A DNA stretch of 64,000 nt from Aquirhabdus sp. (GTDB lineage: Bacteria; Pseudomonadota; Gammaproteobacteria; Pseudomonadales; Moraxellaceae): NCBI GenBank assembly GCA_030149815.1, contig JASLHI010000050.1, positions 13,926-77,925 on the forward strand. Reading direction: 5' to 3'. A program made the position numbers and the translations under genes. The notes beneath the pieces were generated by a model that saw nothing but the letters and a program-made list of their open reading frames with translations, had not been told where the DNA came from and did not search any database. Positions 25,200-33,913 of the stretch are shown here, one piece after another (the first letter of the stretch is position 1; every line of letters begins with the position of its first letter).

Positions 25200-25553
25200 T
25201 TAATGCCCCCAACCACCACGATGGAAATGATAGCGACCGCCGCCATCGCGATTCCAACCTGCTTGATGGTAAATAAAGCCTGGACGACCATGTTCATAAT
25301 GCCCACCAATCCAAGTATGCCTACCACCTGACCAACCCCAATACCCTCCAATCCATACTGCACCCAGATAAGGTAAAGGTGGAGGAACTTCTACATAAGG
25401 TGCAGGTGGTGCAACATCAACAATAGTATCATCACCACCGTATACGGCACCTGGTGCATAAGCCTGATATCTTGCTGCTGGGTATGGTGCAACCACACAA
25501 GCAGTCAAGGCCAAAGTACCGAGCGAAATGAGTACAATTTTTAAACTAGGCAT
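25200..25553 (-). CDS. WXXGXW-repeat lipoprotein
   Basis: A 117-residue predicted lipoprotein. The N-terminus has a short hydrophobic segment ending in the lipobox LTAC (Cys19). The mature part is Pro-rich (residues 45-62), then carries aromatic Gly repeats such as VWIGGYWGW, HTWIGGHYE and GRYHFHRGGW, the WXXGXW/YXWGXW type found in proteobacterial surface lipoproteins of unknown role. Many His, Trp and Tyr residues suggest metal or polymer binding, but that is speculation. Transcribed alone, closed by a terminator. Confidence 0.85.
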   Translation of the reverse strand: MPSLKIVLISLGTLALTACVVAPYPAARYQAYAPGAVYGGDDTIVDVAPPAPYVEVPPPLPYLGAVWIGGYWGWSGGRHTWIGGHYEHGRPGFIYHQAGWNRDGGGRYHFHRGGWGH

Positions 25554-25714
25554 ATAAATATCCTCGTATTAATATATTCCAGAAGCAATTAAATTATTGA
25601 CTTGAACGCTCTTTATAAACATGTGTTTGTTGTTAATTTTTAGAAGCATTATGAATAAATTGTGCAGATTTTTTTTGAAAAAAGAATGTAGATTAAGTTA
25701 CTTAAAGCTTATAA

Positions 25715-25748
25715 AAAATAGCCAACTTTTTGGTCGTTGGCTATTTTT
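25715..25748 (-). terminator. Terminator of thrH
   Basis: AAAATAGCCAAC pairs with GTTGGCTATTTT around a 9-base loop; T runs on both strands. It is 27 bases beyond the thrH stop codon. Confidence 0.88.
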
Positions 25749-25775
25749 CAACTTATTAAAAAGTAAGCGATTCAC

Positions 25776-26393
25776 TTAGTTTGGAATATCGCGTTGAGAA
25801 ACTTCACGAATTTTCTGCTTCAATGCTTCATAACCATGCAAGGCTTCAAACTGCGGAAACTCTGCAATGACATTAGCTGGCGCATCAAACAAGAATCCAT
25901 GATCCGCTTCACCCAACATTGTCGTATCGTTATAGGAGTCTCCCGCTGCAATCACGCGGAAATTTAAAGCATGTAGGGATTTAACAGCTTGACGTTTTTG
26001 ATCTGGTTGACGCAATTTGTAGTTGGTAATCATACCATTTGCATCAGACTCTAACTTGTGACAGAAAATAGTTGGCCAGCCTAATTGACGCATAAGTGGA
26101 TGGGCAAACTCATAAAAAGTATCGGATAAAATGATGAGTTGAAAATGTGTACGCACCCATTCGACAAACTCACGCGCACCTTCAAATGGTCCCATCTCAG
26201 CAATGACTGCTTGAATATCAGGCAATCCTAAATTATGTTCACGCAAAATGCGTAAGCGCTGGGTCATCAACACATCATAATCAGGAATATCACGCGTTGT
26301 CGCTTCAAGCTCTTTAATGCCTACTTTCTTTGCAAAATTAATCCAAATTTCTGGAACCAGTACACCTTCCAAATCCAAACAAACCAGTTCCAT
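25776..26393 (-). CDS. thrH: Phosphoserine phosphatase / homoserine phosphotransferase ThrH
   Basis: HAD-superfamily enzyme of 205 residues. The nucleophile motif is DLEGVLVPE at residues 7-15, with SDTFYEF (motif II) near 95 and GDSYNDTTML (motif IV) near 152. ThrH of Pseudomonas dephosphorylates phosphoserine and can transfer the phosphate to homoserine, linking serine and threonine synthesis. Length and motifs match closely. Divergent from cysH across a 300-base gap. Confidence 0.93.
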   Translation of the reverse strand: MELVCLDLEGVLVPEIWINFAKKVGIKELEATTRDIPDYDVLMTQRLRILREHNLGLPDIQAVIAEMGPFEGAREFVEWVRTHFQLIILSDTFYEFAHPLMRQLGWPTIFCHKLESDANGMITNYKLRQPDQKRQAVKSLHALNFRVIAAGDSYNDTTMLGEADHGFLFDAPANVIAEFPQFEALHGYEALKQKIREVSQRDIPN

Positions 26394-26521
26394 ACTGCAC
26401 TCCTACACCCATCTATAAATTAAAAACAGCCAAAAAAGCAACGAATAAATATGGCACGCACTCTAACGCGGATTTGCAATTTCGTCCATAGAAAGACTGA
26501 GAACACAAAGCTAATCCTCGC

Positions 26522-26573
26522 AATATTACTGTCAGTCTTTGTAATCTTTAGGTAGAATATTACCCCTGTCAGT
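26522..26573 (+). promoter_or_regulatory. Repeated AATATTAC/TGTCAGT element upstream of cysH
   Basis: AATATTACTGTCAGT (26522-26536) recurs as AATATTACCCCTGTCAGT (26556-26573), identical apart from a three-base insertion. The repeats lie 125-176 bases before the cysH start in the gap between thrH and cysH. A regulator site (for instance for a CysB-type activator, which has loosely conserved sites) is possible; nothing further supports that. Confidence 0.4.
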
Positions 26574-26697
26574 AATACATGCTTAGCTGTTATTTTTGTG
26601 CAATCCACAAAAATATTAGACATAACGCGCATGCATTCGTACAACGAATGAATTGAATTACTCAACCCATATACCAGCCGTCGCTAGGAGCTTACAC

Positions 26698-27438
26698 GTG
26701 AGTACAGTCATTCCAACCATCGACCAAGTCAGCGCACTTGCTCAAGAATTCAGCCAACAATCTCCACAGAAAATTATCGAACTTGCATTAAGCCAAGAGG
26801 GCGAAATTGCAATTTCTTTTAGCGGTGCAGAAGATGTTGTTTTAATCGATATGGCACATCGCTCAGGCAAGCCATTCCGTGTATTCAGCCTTGATACTGG
26901 TCGTTTACATATCGAAACCTACCAATACCTCGAAACTGTACGCAAACATTACGGGATTACTTTAGAAATCTGCATGCCAGAACCTGAACCAGTTCAAGCT
27001 ATGGTGAACGCAAAAGGTTTATTTAGCTTCTACGTCGATGATCACAAAGAATGCTGTGGTGTTCGCAAAATTCAACCTCTTCGTAAAAAACTAGCGACTT
27101 TGGATGGTTGGATCACTGGTCAGCGTAAAGATCAAAGCCCAAATACACGTTCAGAAGTCCCTGTGATTCAACCTGACGCTGGTTTTAGCGGTCCAGGAAA
27201 ATCACTCATTAAATACAACCCGCTTGCAAACTGGACAAGTGCTGATGTTTGGAACTACATCCGTATGATGGAAATTCCATACAACCCACTGCATGAACGC
27301 GGCTTTACATCTATTGGTTGTGAACCATGTACACGTCCAGTACTACCCAACCAACATGAGCGTGAAGGTCGTTGGTGGTGGGAAGAGGCTACTAAAAAAG
27401 AGTGTGGTCTACACGCAGGCAACATTGAAGGAAAATAA
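26698..27438 (+). CDS. cysH: Adenylyl-sulfate (APS) reductase CysH, Fe-S type
   Basis: Assimilatory sulfate reduction enzyme, 246 residues, reducing APS to sulfite with thioredoxin. The [4Fe-4S]-type signature is complete: CCGVRKIQPL and SIGCEPCT, so it should prefer APS over PAPS, unlike E. coli CysH. The SFSGAEDV P-loop-like motif is near residue 38 and the catalytic cysteine is in KECGLH at the C-terminus. The start is GTG 26698, with AGGAG 7 bases upstream; the frame opens at 26653 but without a ribosome binding site. A terminator follows. Confidence 0.95.
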   Translation: MSTVIPTIDQVSALAQEFSQQSPQKIIELALSQEGEIAISFSGAEDVVLIDMAHRSGKPFRVFSLDTGRLHIETYQYLETVRKHYGITLEICMPEPEPVQAMVNAKGLFSFYVDDHKECCGVRKIQPLRKKLATLDGWITGQRKDQSPNTRSEVPVIQPDAGFSGPGKSLIKYNPLANWTSADVWNYIRMMEIPYNPLHERGFTSIGCEPCTRPVLPNQHEREGRWWWEEATKKECGLHAGNIEGK

Positions 27439-27453
27439 CCTTCTTACCCTCAC

Positions 27454-27483
27454 AAAAAAACCGCATTTAATGCGGTTTTTTTG
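27454..27483 (+). terminator. Bidirectional terminator between cysH and mazF-like gene
   Basis: AAAAAACCGCAT pairs with ATGCGGTTTTTT around a 3-base loop, with T runs on both strands, between the convergent cysH and toxin genes. Confidence 0.92.
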
Positions 27484-27497
27484 TAATAATTCTTTGT

Positions 27498-27854
27498 TTA
27501 TGCAAAACCCAAAAATACCAATAATGCACGATCAACAGCTTGTAATGTATCAGTATCCAATTGACCAACCACTTCGCCTATTTTTTCTTTTTGCAGCGTT
27601 TGCGGCTTATCAACCATAATTTGTGATGGCTGAAGCAATCCATTCGCTTCATTATGCTCTACAGCAATGCGAAATAAAGGCGCCTCTATCAATTCATCCG
27701 TAATCGGCAGAACAACAACTGAAGGATGTACTGAAAAAAGATTTGACTGCACTATCATTGCAGGACGTCGTACTCGATAGTCACCCTGTACAGCAACGGT
27801 CACAATATTACCGCGTGCATAAGTCGACTCTAAAGATCTTTCGGTCAATGCCAT
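27498..27854 (-). CDS. MazF/PemK-type toxin
   Basis: A 118-residue (or 116-residue) PemK/MazF-fold protein: RGNIVTVAVQGDYRVRRPAMIVQSN is the typical first strand pair with the conserved RPA motif, and LQPSQIMVDKPQTL the second conserved block. Family members are mRNA-cleaving endoribonucleases. It lies directly downstream of a MazE-like antitoxin gene. ATG 27854 has AGGAGG only one base away, whereas TTG 27848 has it seven bases away and overlaps the antitoxin stop in a TTGA junction, so translation probably begins at TTG, coupled to the antitoxin. Confidence 0.87.
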   Translation of the reverse strand: MALTERSLESTYARGNIVTVAVQGDYRVRRPAMIVQSNLFSVHPSVVVLPITDELIEAPLFRIAVEHNEANGLLQPSQIMVDKPQTLQKEKIGEVVGQLDTDTLQAVDRALLVFLGFA

Positions 27855-28057
27855 CCCTCCTGATCCCCAAACACATCCAACCAGCCAGCAACTTCACGCT
27901 CAAGTGCAGCCCCTTGTATGGATAGCGATTGACGACGACATTCTTCAGCAAAACCTTTTTGTCTGGTATCAGCAACCCAAATTTGCACAGGTCTAAGCCC
28001 TGACGCTCTCAGCGCCTCTCTATGTTTTTGTACTCGTTCCGCAACACTCATGCGCAT
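27845..28057 (-). CDS. MazE-family (DUF3018) antitoxin
   Basis: A 70-residue protein starting MRMSVAERVQKHREALRASG, then LRPVQIWVADTRQKGFAEE. This is the DUF3018/antitoxin MazE family that accompanies PemK-type toxins. The N-terminal half probably binds DNA and the C-terminal acidic half the toxin. ATG 28057 or 28051 can start it. It precedes and overlaps the toxin gene, the standard type II arrangement. Confidence 0.85.
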   Translation of the reverse strand: MRMSVAERVQKHREALRASGLRPVQIWVADTRQKGFAEECRRQSLSIQGAALEREVAGWLDVFGDQEGWH

Positions 28058-28490
28058 GACGCACTGCTCTTTCTAATCCTTGGATGATATTTATAAATCA
28101 AAATTTAGTTTCATGCAACAAAAAGACAGCCAAAAACACAATGTTTCATGTATCTAAACCCAAAAAACGTTACAAGAAACGAAGTTTAATCAAAATAATA
28201 AAATTACATGTAACTTTATTTAACTAAGTATTTTCATAAACTTAATTAAAATAAAATCAAAATAGATTAATATTTAAACATATATATTTATTATAAAAAT
28301 AGTATGGTTTTGCACTAATATTTTTTTAATAAATATTGGTGCTAGGTGCAAATAAGTGCAATTCGAGTTAAATCAACAAGACTTTCTGGATTATTTTTCA
28401 CAAGTTTCGACAGGATCAATGAGATAGATAATTATTCTTTTATTGAAAAAACTTTGGATAAACTTCTTAGTCCTAATTATTTTTAGACAT
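28058..28490. other. AT-rich gap with one long hairpin
   Basis: About 430 bases between the toxin-antitoxin promoter and the fadH terminator with no supported gene. GCACTAATATTT (28312-28323) pairs with AAATATTGGTGC (28331-28342) with one G-U pair. Two related words AGGTGCAAAT and AAGTGCAATT follow in tandem (28344-28363). A perfect palindrome TTACATGTAA is at 28204-28213. These may be binding sites; function unknown. The antitoxin promoter should lie in the first 100 bases. Confidence 0.4.
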
Positions 28491-28523
28491 AAAAAAACGC
28501 CACATTGCTGTGGCGTTTTTTTA
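28491..28523 (-). terminator. Terminator of fadH
   Basis: AAAAAACGCCACA pairs with TGTGGCGTTTTTT around a 4-base loop, T runs on both strands, 22 bases after the fadH stop codon. Confidence 0.92.
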
Positions 28524-28544
28524 TTCTGAGAGTATTAAGTGAAA

Positions 28545-30581
28545 TTACAACACTGCAGCAAGCTCTGCCCCATCTCGAATTGCACGTTTCGCATCGAGTT
28601 CGGCAGCTAATTTTGCACCACCAATAATGTGATATTTAGCACCAGTGACAACACCTTCTGCTGGAAAAAGATCTCGCACAGATTCTTGGCCCGCACAAAC
28701 AACAATTGTATCTACACGAAGTAATTGCTGCTGACCATCTATCGTGATCCACAATCCCTCATTGGTGACGTGATCATAGCTAACTCCTCGCATTGCACGC
28801 ACACCACCTTTTTTAACCGCAGCACGATGTACCCAGCCTGAGGTTTTACCTAAACCTGCACCAACACTAGTTGTTTTACGCTGTAATAAATATATCTGAC
28901 GATAAGGTGGGTGTAATTTTGGACGAGCCAAACCACCCTCACTGATATAAGCAGGATCAGAATCAACACCCCATTCATTCTGCCAATCTGCCAAAGGCTG
29001 TGGCTGTGGTACATCAGGATGACGAAGCAAAAATTCACTCACATCAAATCCAATACCACCCGCCCCAATCACAGCAACACGTTGACCAACTGGCGCACCT
29101 CGCAATACTTCAGCATAACTGAGCACACTCGGTAAATCACTGCCGTTGATTTTCAATGGACGTGGTACTACGCCAGTTGCAATGATGATGTCATCGTACC
29201 CTTCACGCTCTAATTGTTCGTGATTGATCTTTGTATTCAAACGAACTTCAACGCCAGTCTTAACCAGCATTTTCTTATAATAGCGAATCGTTTCGTGGAA
29301 CTCTTCTTTACCTGGTACAACTTTAGCTAAATTAAATTGTCCACCAATATCAGATTGCGCTTCAAATAATGTCACTGCATGACCTCGGCTAGCCGCAACT
29401 GTTGCTGCTGACATGCCCGCTACACCACCGCCGACAACAGCAATACGTCGTGGTCGTTTAGTCTTAATATAAACCAATTCAGTTTCATGACATGCTTGTG
29501 GATTCACTAAACACGATGCGCGCTTATTGGAAAAAGAATGATCTAAACACGCTTGATTACAGGCAATACAGGTATTAATTTCATCAACACGATTACTTGC
29601 TGCTTTATTAACCCACTCTGGATCAGCCAAAAATGGACGTGCCATTTGTACCAAATCAGCCTTACCACTTGCCAAAATATCTTCTGCAACATCAGGCATA
29701 TTGATACGATTTGATGCAATTACAGGTACACCAACATGTTCGCGGACATGAGCGGTTACATCAACAAATGCTGCACGCGGAACTGAGGTGACAATTGTTG
29801 GAACACGAGCTTCATGCCAACCAATCCCCGTATTCAATAACGTAATTCCAGCTCTTTCGAGTGCCTGAGCAACTTGGACCACTTCATCCATCGTATTACC
29901 ATCATGAACAAAATCCATGAGCGATAAACGAAAGCAAATAATAAATTTTTCGCCCACTTTGGCACGAATTGCCTTCACAATCTCAACCGCTAAACGCATG
30001 CGATTAACAATATCGCCGCCCCAACGATCAGTACGTTGATTGACATGGCGACTCAGAAATTGATTGAGTAAATATCCTTCAGAGCCCATGATTTCCACAC
30101 CATCATAACCTGCCAGCTTTGCCAATTTGGCACAGTGCGCATAATCATCGATAGTTGACAGAATATTGCTCTCACTCATCTCGCGCGGTTTAAACATAGA
30201 AATCGGCGATTTGATCGGGCTAGATGACACCACAAACGGTTGATAGCCATAACGTCCTGCATGCAAAATTTGCATCAGAATTTTTCCGCCGTGCTTGTGG
30301 ACAGCATGAGTCACCAAACGGTGATTAAGCGCATCTGTTGGTGAATTCATCGTTCCACCAAATGGTAAAAGCCAGCCTTGGCGATTTGGTGAAATTCCGC
30401 CAGTAATAATTAAGCCAACTCCGCCTTTTGCACGTTCACCAAAATAAGCTGCTAATTTTGGATATTGATAAAAACGATCCTCAAGACCAGTATGCATTGA
30501 TCCCATCACAACACGGTTTCTAAGTTGCGTAAATCCCAGATCAAGTGGTTGAAGCAAATGAGGAAACGCTTTCGCTTTCAT
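28545..30581 (-). CDS. fadH: 2,4-dienoyl-CoA reductase (NADPH) FadH
   Basis: A 678-residue multidomain flavoprotein needed to degrade polyunsaturated fatty acids with double bonds at even positions. An N-terminal OYE-type FMN barrel (residues 1-330) is followed by the [4Fe-4S] motif CIACNQACLD with two further cysteines downstream (Cx2Cx3Cx11C), an FAD domain (VVGGGVAGMSAA near residue 385) and an NADPH domain (VIGAGGIGFDVSEF near 515). Length and order match E. coli FadH. A 14-bp palindrome lies 42-55 bases before the ATG. Confidence 0.95.
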   Translation of the reverse strand: MKAKAFPHLLQPLDLGFTQLRNRVVMGSMHTGLEDRFYQYPKLAAYFGERAKGGVGLIITGGISPNRQGWLLPFGGTMNSPTDALNHRLVTHAVHKHGGKILMQILHAGRYGYQPFVVSSSPIKSPISMFKPREMSESNILSTIDDYAHCAKLAKLAGYDGVEIMGSEGYLLNQFLSRHVNQRTDRWGGDIVNRMRLAVEIVKAIRAKVGEKFIICFRLSLMDFVHDGNTMDEVVQVAQALERAGITLLNTGIGWHEARVPTIVTSVPRAAFVDVTAHVREHVGVPVIASNRINMPDVAEDILASGKADLVQMARPFLADPEWVNKAASNRVDEINTCIACNQACLDHSFSNKRASCLVNPQACHETELVYIKTKRPRRIAVVGGGVAGMSAATVAASRGHAVTLFEAQSDIGGQFNLAKVVPGKEEFHETIRYYKKMLVKTGVEVRLNTKINHEQLEREGYDDIIIATGVVPRPLKINGSDLPSVLSYAEVLRGAPVGQRVAVIGAGGIGFDVSEFLLRHPDVPQPQPLADWQNEWGVDSDPAYISEGGLARPKLHPPYRQIYLLQRKTTSVGAGLGKTSGWVHRAAVKKGGVRAMRGVSYDHVTNEGLWITIDGQQQLLRVDTIVVCAGQESVRDLFPAEGVVTGAKYHIIGGAKLAAELDAKRAIRDGAELAAVL

Positions 30582-30622
30582 GGTTAAACACTCTATTAAA
30601 TTTTTTAAAATTAATGATATTG

Positions 30623-30636
30623 TGATCTATAGATCA
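30623..30636. promoter_or_regulatory. 14-bp palindrome upstream of fadH
   Basis: TGATCTATAGATCA is a perfect dyad 42-55 bases upstream of the fadH start codon, where an operator would be expected. No regulator gene is adjacent, and the sequence does not fit the known PsrA or FadR patterns that I can recall. Confidence 0.45.
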
Positions 30637-30829
30637 GGAGCGATATGTTTCTACAATCAACAAATTTCTCAGGAAATGAGAATAGACGGATTAAGCCTAT
30701 CCATAAACATGAGATGTTTAAGTTTAGGCATCTCCTCATCGAATTACCAGTGGCTCAATTTATTGTTTTTGACCAATTTAGGTCAATTACACAAGTTAAA
30801 ATAATTTCAAAAACATAGCTGCCATTTAA

Positions 30830-32005
30830 TTAGGGTCGATTTCGACCATAAGTATCGTGACTCGAAACCCATTGATCGGAAACGATTGCAGACGACAATG
30901 ATAATTCCCCACATAAAACCGTTGCAGCAACGATCTCTGCCAGTTTTAATGCTTTATCTTTACCATAACAATCCATGATTTGCAGACATTCGCGCTGAGT
31001 AGGCAATCCTGTACCACCGCCATAGGTTGCAACAATAAGAGAAGGAATTGTCACTGAAAAATAATAATCACCATTGTCTAAGAGTTCGCTATATAGAAAA
31101 CCTGCACTTGATTCTGCAACGTTTGCAACATCTTGCCCACACGCCATAAATATAGCCGCAATACCATTTGCAAAGTGAGCGCCATTACTCGCCGCTCCAA
31201 CCATAAATGCACCTAAATTTGATAAGTTCCGCTGCTTCATCAGCGCTTTTCCACTAGTATGCATGATGGAAGATAATAACTCGCCAGGAATTGTCACCTC
31301 GGCAACAACTCGCTTTCCTCGGCTATGCAGACTATTTAACAAGGAATGTTTTTTATCAGTATCAAAGTTCGCAGCCAGACTAAAATGTTCTAACCCTGCT
31401 GGTTTTTGTTCAAGAATCCACTGACAAGCTTTATGCGTTGCCTTAGAAACCATATTTTGACCTGCGGCATCACCCGTGGTCATATTAAAACGCAACCAAC
31501 GCATTTTACTGGCAGAATATTGCTCTATATCTCTTAACTTTCCGCTTTGTGTTGTTGACTCAGCAGCAGATTTTATTTGGTCAAAATTATTATCAACCCA
31601 ACGGCCAAACTCACGCGCGGCGCGTGCATTTTCAAATACAAAAATAGGCGCCCGCTGCATGGCATCATCAACTACAGTCGTCGTAATTCCACCTGCGGCT
31701 CGCGTCAAACTCATGCCACGATTATAACTGGCCACCAAAGTACCTTCTGTGGTTGCCATTGGCACATAGAATTCACCTTGCGCATGCTCTCCATTGACCA
31801 ATAAAGGACCAGCAAACCCCATTGGCACCTGAACAATACCGCTAAATCCTTCAATATTTCCAGGTAATACTTCTGGCGGAATAGAAAACTGCCCCGTATG
31901 AAAGAGTGAATGCCCACTATTTTTTTCAACAACAAGTCGTCGTGCAGCCGCAATTTCTCGGCTGTAATCATCGGCTTTATCACGTGGAAGTTTTTCAAGA
32001 GCCAT
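30830..32005 (-). CDS. HMG-CoA reductase, class I-type, soluble
   Basis: A 391-residue protein matching the catalytic domain of hydroxymethylglutaryl-CoA reductase along its whole length. The catalytic set is intact: Glu87 in VPMATTEGTLVAS, Lys218 in NFDTDKK, Asp292 in CGQDVAN and His383 in SSHDTYGRN. The substrate loop IVQVPMGFAGPL, cofactor loop GDAAGQNM (GDAMGMNM in animals) and YGGGTGLPTQ are also present. DKK, GKRVVAEVTIP and the C-terminal His follow the class I (eukaryotic/archaeal) pattern rather than the class II pattern of Pseudomonas mevalonii. There is no membrane domain. ATG 32005 has AAGGAT upstream. No other mevalonate gene is near. Confidence 0.88.
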   Translation of the reverse strand: MALEKLPRDKADDYSREIAAARRLVVEKNSGHSLFHTGQFSIPPEVLPGNIEGFSGIVQVPMGFAGPLLVNGEHAQGEFYVPMATTEGTLVASYNRGMSLTRAAGGITTTVVDDAMQRAPIFVFENARAAREFGRWVDNNFDQIKSAAESTTQSGKLRDIEQYSASKMRWLRFNMTTGDAAGQNMVSKATHKACQWILEQKPAGLEHFSLAANFDTDKKHSLLNSLHSRGKRVVAEVTIPGELLSSIMHTSGKALMKQRNLSNLGAFMVGAASNGAHFANGIAAIFMACGQDVANVAESSAGFLYSELLDNGDYYFSVTIPSLIVATYGGGTGLPTQRECLQIMDCYGKDKALKLAEIVAATVLCGELSLSSAIVSDQWVSSHDTYGRNRP

Positions 32006-32463
32006 ACGTAAATCCTTTTTTAGTTTAATCCAATCAATCTGAGATCTTAAACAACAGAAAATCACTTCACAATATGATTAGAATATTCGAATAGCGTGAT
32101 TAAAGTATTCTTTCTACAACAAACAAATACAAAACAAAAATATGACAACAATTTCAAATGGATAAAATTAAAGTCATCATCCAAGAATCAGATATCATTC
32201 TGATTTAGTAAGTTTATTGATCTCTTTTATCATTGTTTCAAATCAATAACATATTATATAAATTGCATGAGCAGATTATTTTCAATTGATTTAATGGAAG
32301 AATTGTCGAGTAATGTAGTGTGTTTATCTATATTTTTGTACAGCTTTTAATGAACTGCTGTTGATTTTTTTTAGAGTATGCTAAGTTCAAATCGTACAGT
32401 CGGTTAAGTCGCATGATGCGCACCGCGCCTATTTTTCTTATAACGGTAAAAAGGATATTAACT
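32006..32463. other. Divergent promoter region between HMG-CoA reductase and fadL-like genes
   Basis: About 460 AT-rich bases that must contain both divergent promoters. A 10-bp palindrome TATTCGAATA lies at 32084-32093, 79-88 bases before the reductase start. No small gene, RNA or terminator is supported. Confidence 0.45.
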
Positions 32464-33795
32464 ATGCGCTTCTCAACTTCTTTGCTTGCCGCGTCTGTTG
32501 GTGTGATTTTCGCCGCAGGTTCAACACAGGTTATGGCAACAGGGTTTTCGCTATATGAACCTGATATCAGCACAATGGGTACAGCCTATGCTGGTGGTGC
32601 TGCAACAGCAAATAATGCTTCAGTTGTCGCGGTCAACCCTGCTGGTATGTCACGTTTAGATGGTGGAAATATCACTCTAAACAACACACTCATCCTTGCT
32701 TATACTGATATAAAAAACCCAAGTGGCACAGCCGCAGCTCCCAATAACACGAATAAAGGCGATATGGTTCCGCGGATTCTACTCGGTTCGGCATTCCTAA
32801 CTTACCCACATGTGATCTTTGACAACATGTCTGTGGGTATCGGCCTGTTCGCACCAGATGGTCTAAAAACAAATTATGAAAGCACTTTCCAAGGTCGAGC
32901 GTTTGGCGACAAAAGTACTGTCACAGCTGTAACATTACAACCTACTGTATCGTATGCATTCCTACCTAATTTCTCTGCTGGTGTCGGTCTTGATGTAAAC
33001 CATTTTAACGGTTATCTCACATCTGGCCTAAGCTCTGCATTTCCTGGTGCGACCGAAGAATTAGGGGGAGCCAGAAATGCGTTTGGCTATAATGTTGGTT
33101 TCTTATACTCCCCAATCGAGCAGATGAATGTTGGCTTAACTTACCATTCAAAAGTAACCTATAAACTTACTGGTAATGTTGACGTTAATGATGCACCAAT
33201 TACAGGAACTCCGTTTACATTTGATGCAACAGGTCGTGGTAGCTTAAAAATTACAACACCTGATAGCGTAGAACTTGCTGCAACTTATAAAATAGTTCCT
33301 ACAGTGAATTTGAAAGCAGGTATTACTCGCACGATGTGGAGTACGATTGGAACGATTAATCCATCGAATAACTTTAGTGCATCAGGTGTAACAACATCTG
33401 TTCCACTTCCAGGCGCTTATTTGTCAGGAATCGCTGCACAACTCAATGCAACAAGTGCAGCAGAGACACTGAACTTTAAAGATGTGAACATGTATAGCAT
33501 CGGTGCTGATTGGCAAGCATGTAATAAATTAATTTTACGTGCTGGTTTTGCTTATGACACTTCACCAGTTCAGACAGAATATCGCACTGTACGTTTACCG
33601 ATCGCAAACCGTACCATCTACGCTGTTGGTGCCAACTATAAATTTACCGACAGTACAAATGTAGACGTTGCGTACAACTATCTACATGAAGCAAATGCTC
33701 ATATTAATTTGGCTGATGCGACAAAAGGTACATATAGTGCTGACTTCCAGAATACTGGTAGCTTAATTGCAGTTCAGCTCAATCATAAATTCTAA
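32464..33795 (+). CDS. fadL: FadL/OmpP1-family outer-membrane long-chain fatty acid transporter
   Basis: A 443-residue outer-membrane beta-barrel of the FadL family. A signal peptide (residues 1-24, ending VMA) precedes TGFSLYEPDISTMGTAYAGG, which is the FadL N-terminal plug pattern, followed by NPAGMSRLDGG and alternating amphipathic strands to the C-terminal VQLNHKF with a terminal phenylalanine. It imports long-chain fatty acids or other hydrophobic compounds. ATG 32464 has AAGGAT upstream; the frame is open from 32413. The symbol is by family; paralogues with other substrates exist in Moraxellaceae. Confidence 0.87.
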   Translation: MRFSTSLLAASVGVIFAAGSTQVMATGFSLYEPDISTMGTAYAGGAATANNASVVAVNPAGMSRLDGGNITLNNTLILAYTDIKNPSGTAAAPNNTNKGDMVPRILLGSAFLTYPHVIFDNMSVGIGLFAPDGLKTNYESTFQGRAFGDKSTVTAVTLQPTVSYAFLPNFSAGVGLDVNHFNGYLTSGLSSAFPGATEELGGARNAFGYNVGFLYSPIEQMNVGLTYHSKVTYKLTGNVDVNDAPITGTPFTFDATGRGSLKITTPDSVELAATYKIVPTVNLKAGITRTMWSTIGTINPSNNFSASGVTTSVPLPGAYLSGIAAQLNATSAAETLNFKDVNMYSIGADWQACNKLILRAGFAYDTSPVQTEYRTVRLPIANRTIYAVGANYKFTDSTNVDVAYNYLHEANAHINLADATKGTYSADFQNTGSLIAVQLNHKF

Positions 33796-33817
33796 AAAAT
33801 TTTAGAATCATGAATAA

Positions 33818-33846
33818 AAACAGGATCTAAGCAGTCCTGTTTGTTA
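33818..33846 (+). terminator. Hairpin after fadL
   Basis: AAACAGGA pairs with TCCTGTTT (33835-33842) and is followed by GTTATG, a weak T tract. It precedes the stronger shared terminator at 33870. Confidence 0.45.
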
Positions 33847-33869
33847 TGTCCAGAATATTAATGAATCAA

Positions 33870-33899
33870 AAAAATCCCACTCATTGGAGTGGGATTTTT
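33870..33899 (-). terminator. Bidirectional terminator between fadL and glcB
   Basis: AAAAATCCCACTC pairs with GAGTGGGATTTTT around a 4-base loop, T runs on both strands, 15 bases past the glcB stop codon. Confidence 0.93.
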
Positions 33900-33913
33900 C
33901 ATATGATCGAGGA

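Noticed and set aside
28058..28490. A possible CRISPR or integron-like repeat array in the AT-rich gap
   Set aside because: Repeats are only 6-12 bases, irregularly placed and without spacers or associated genes.
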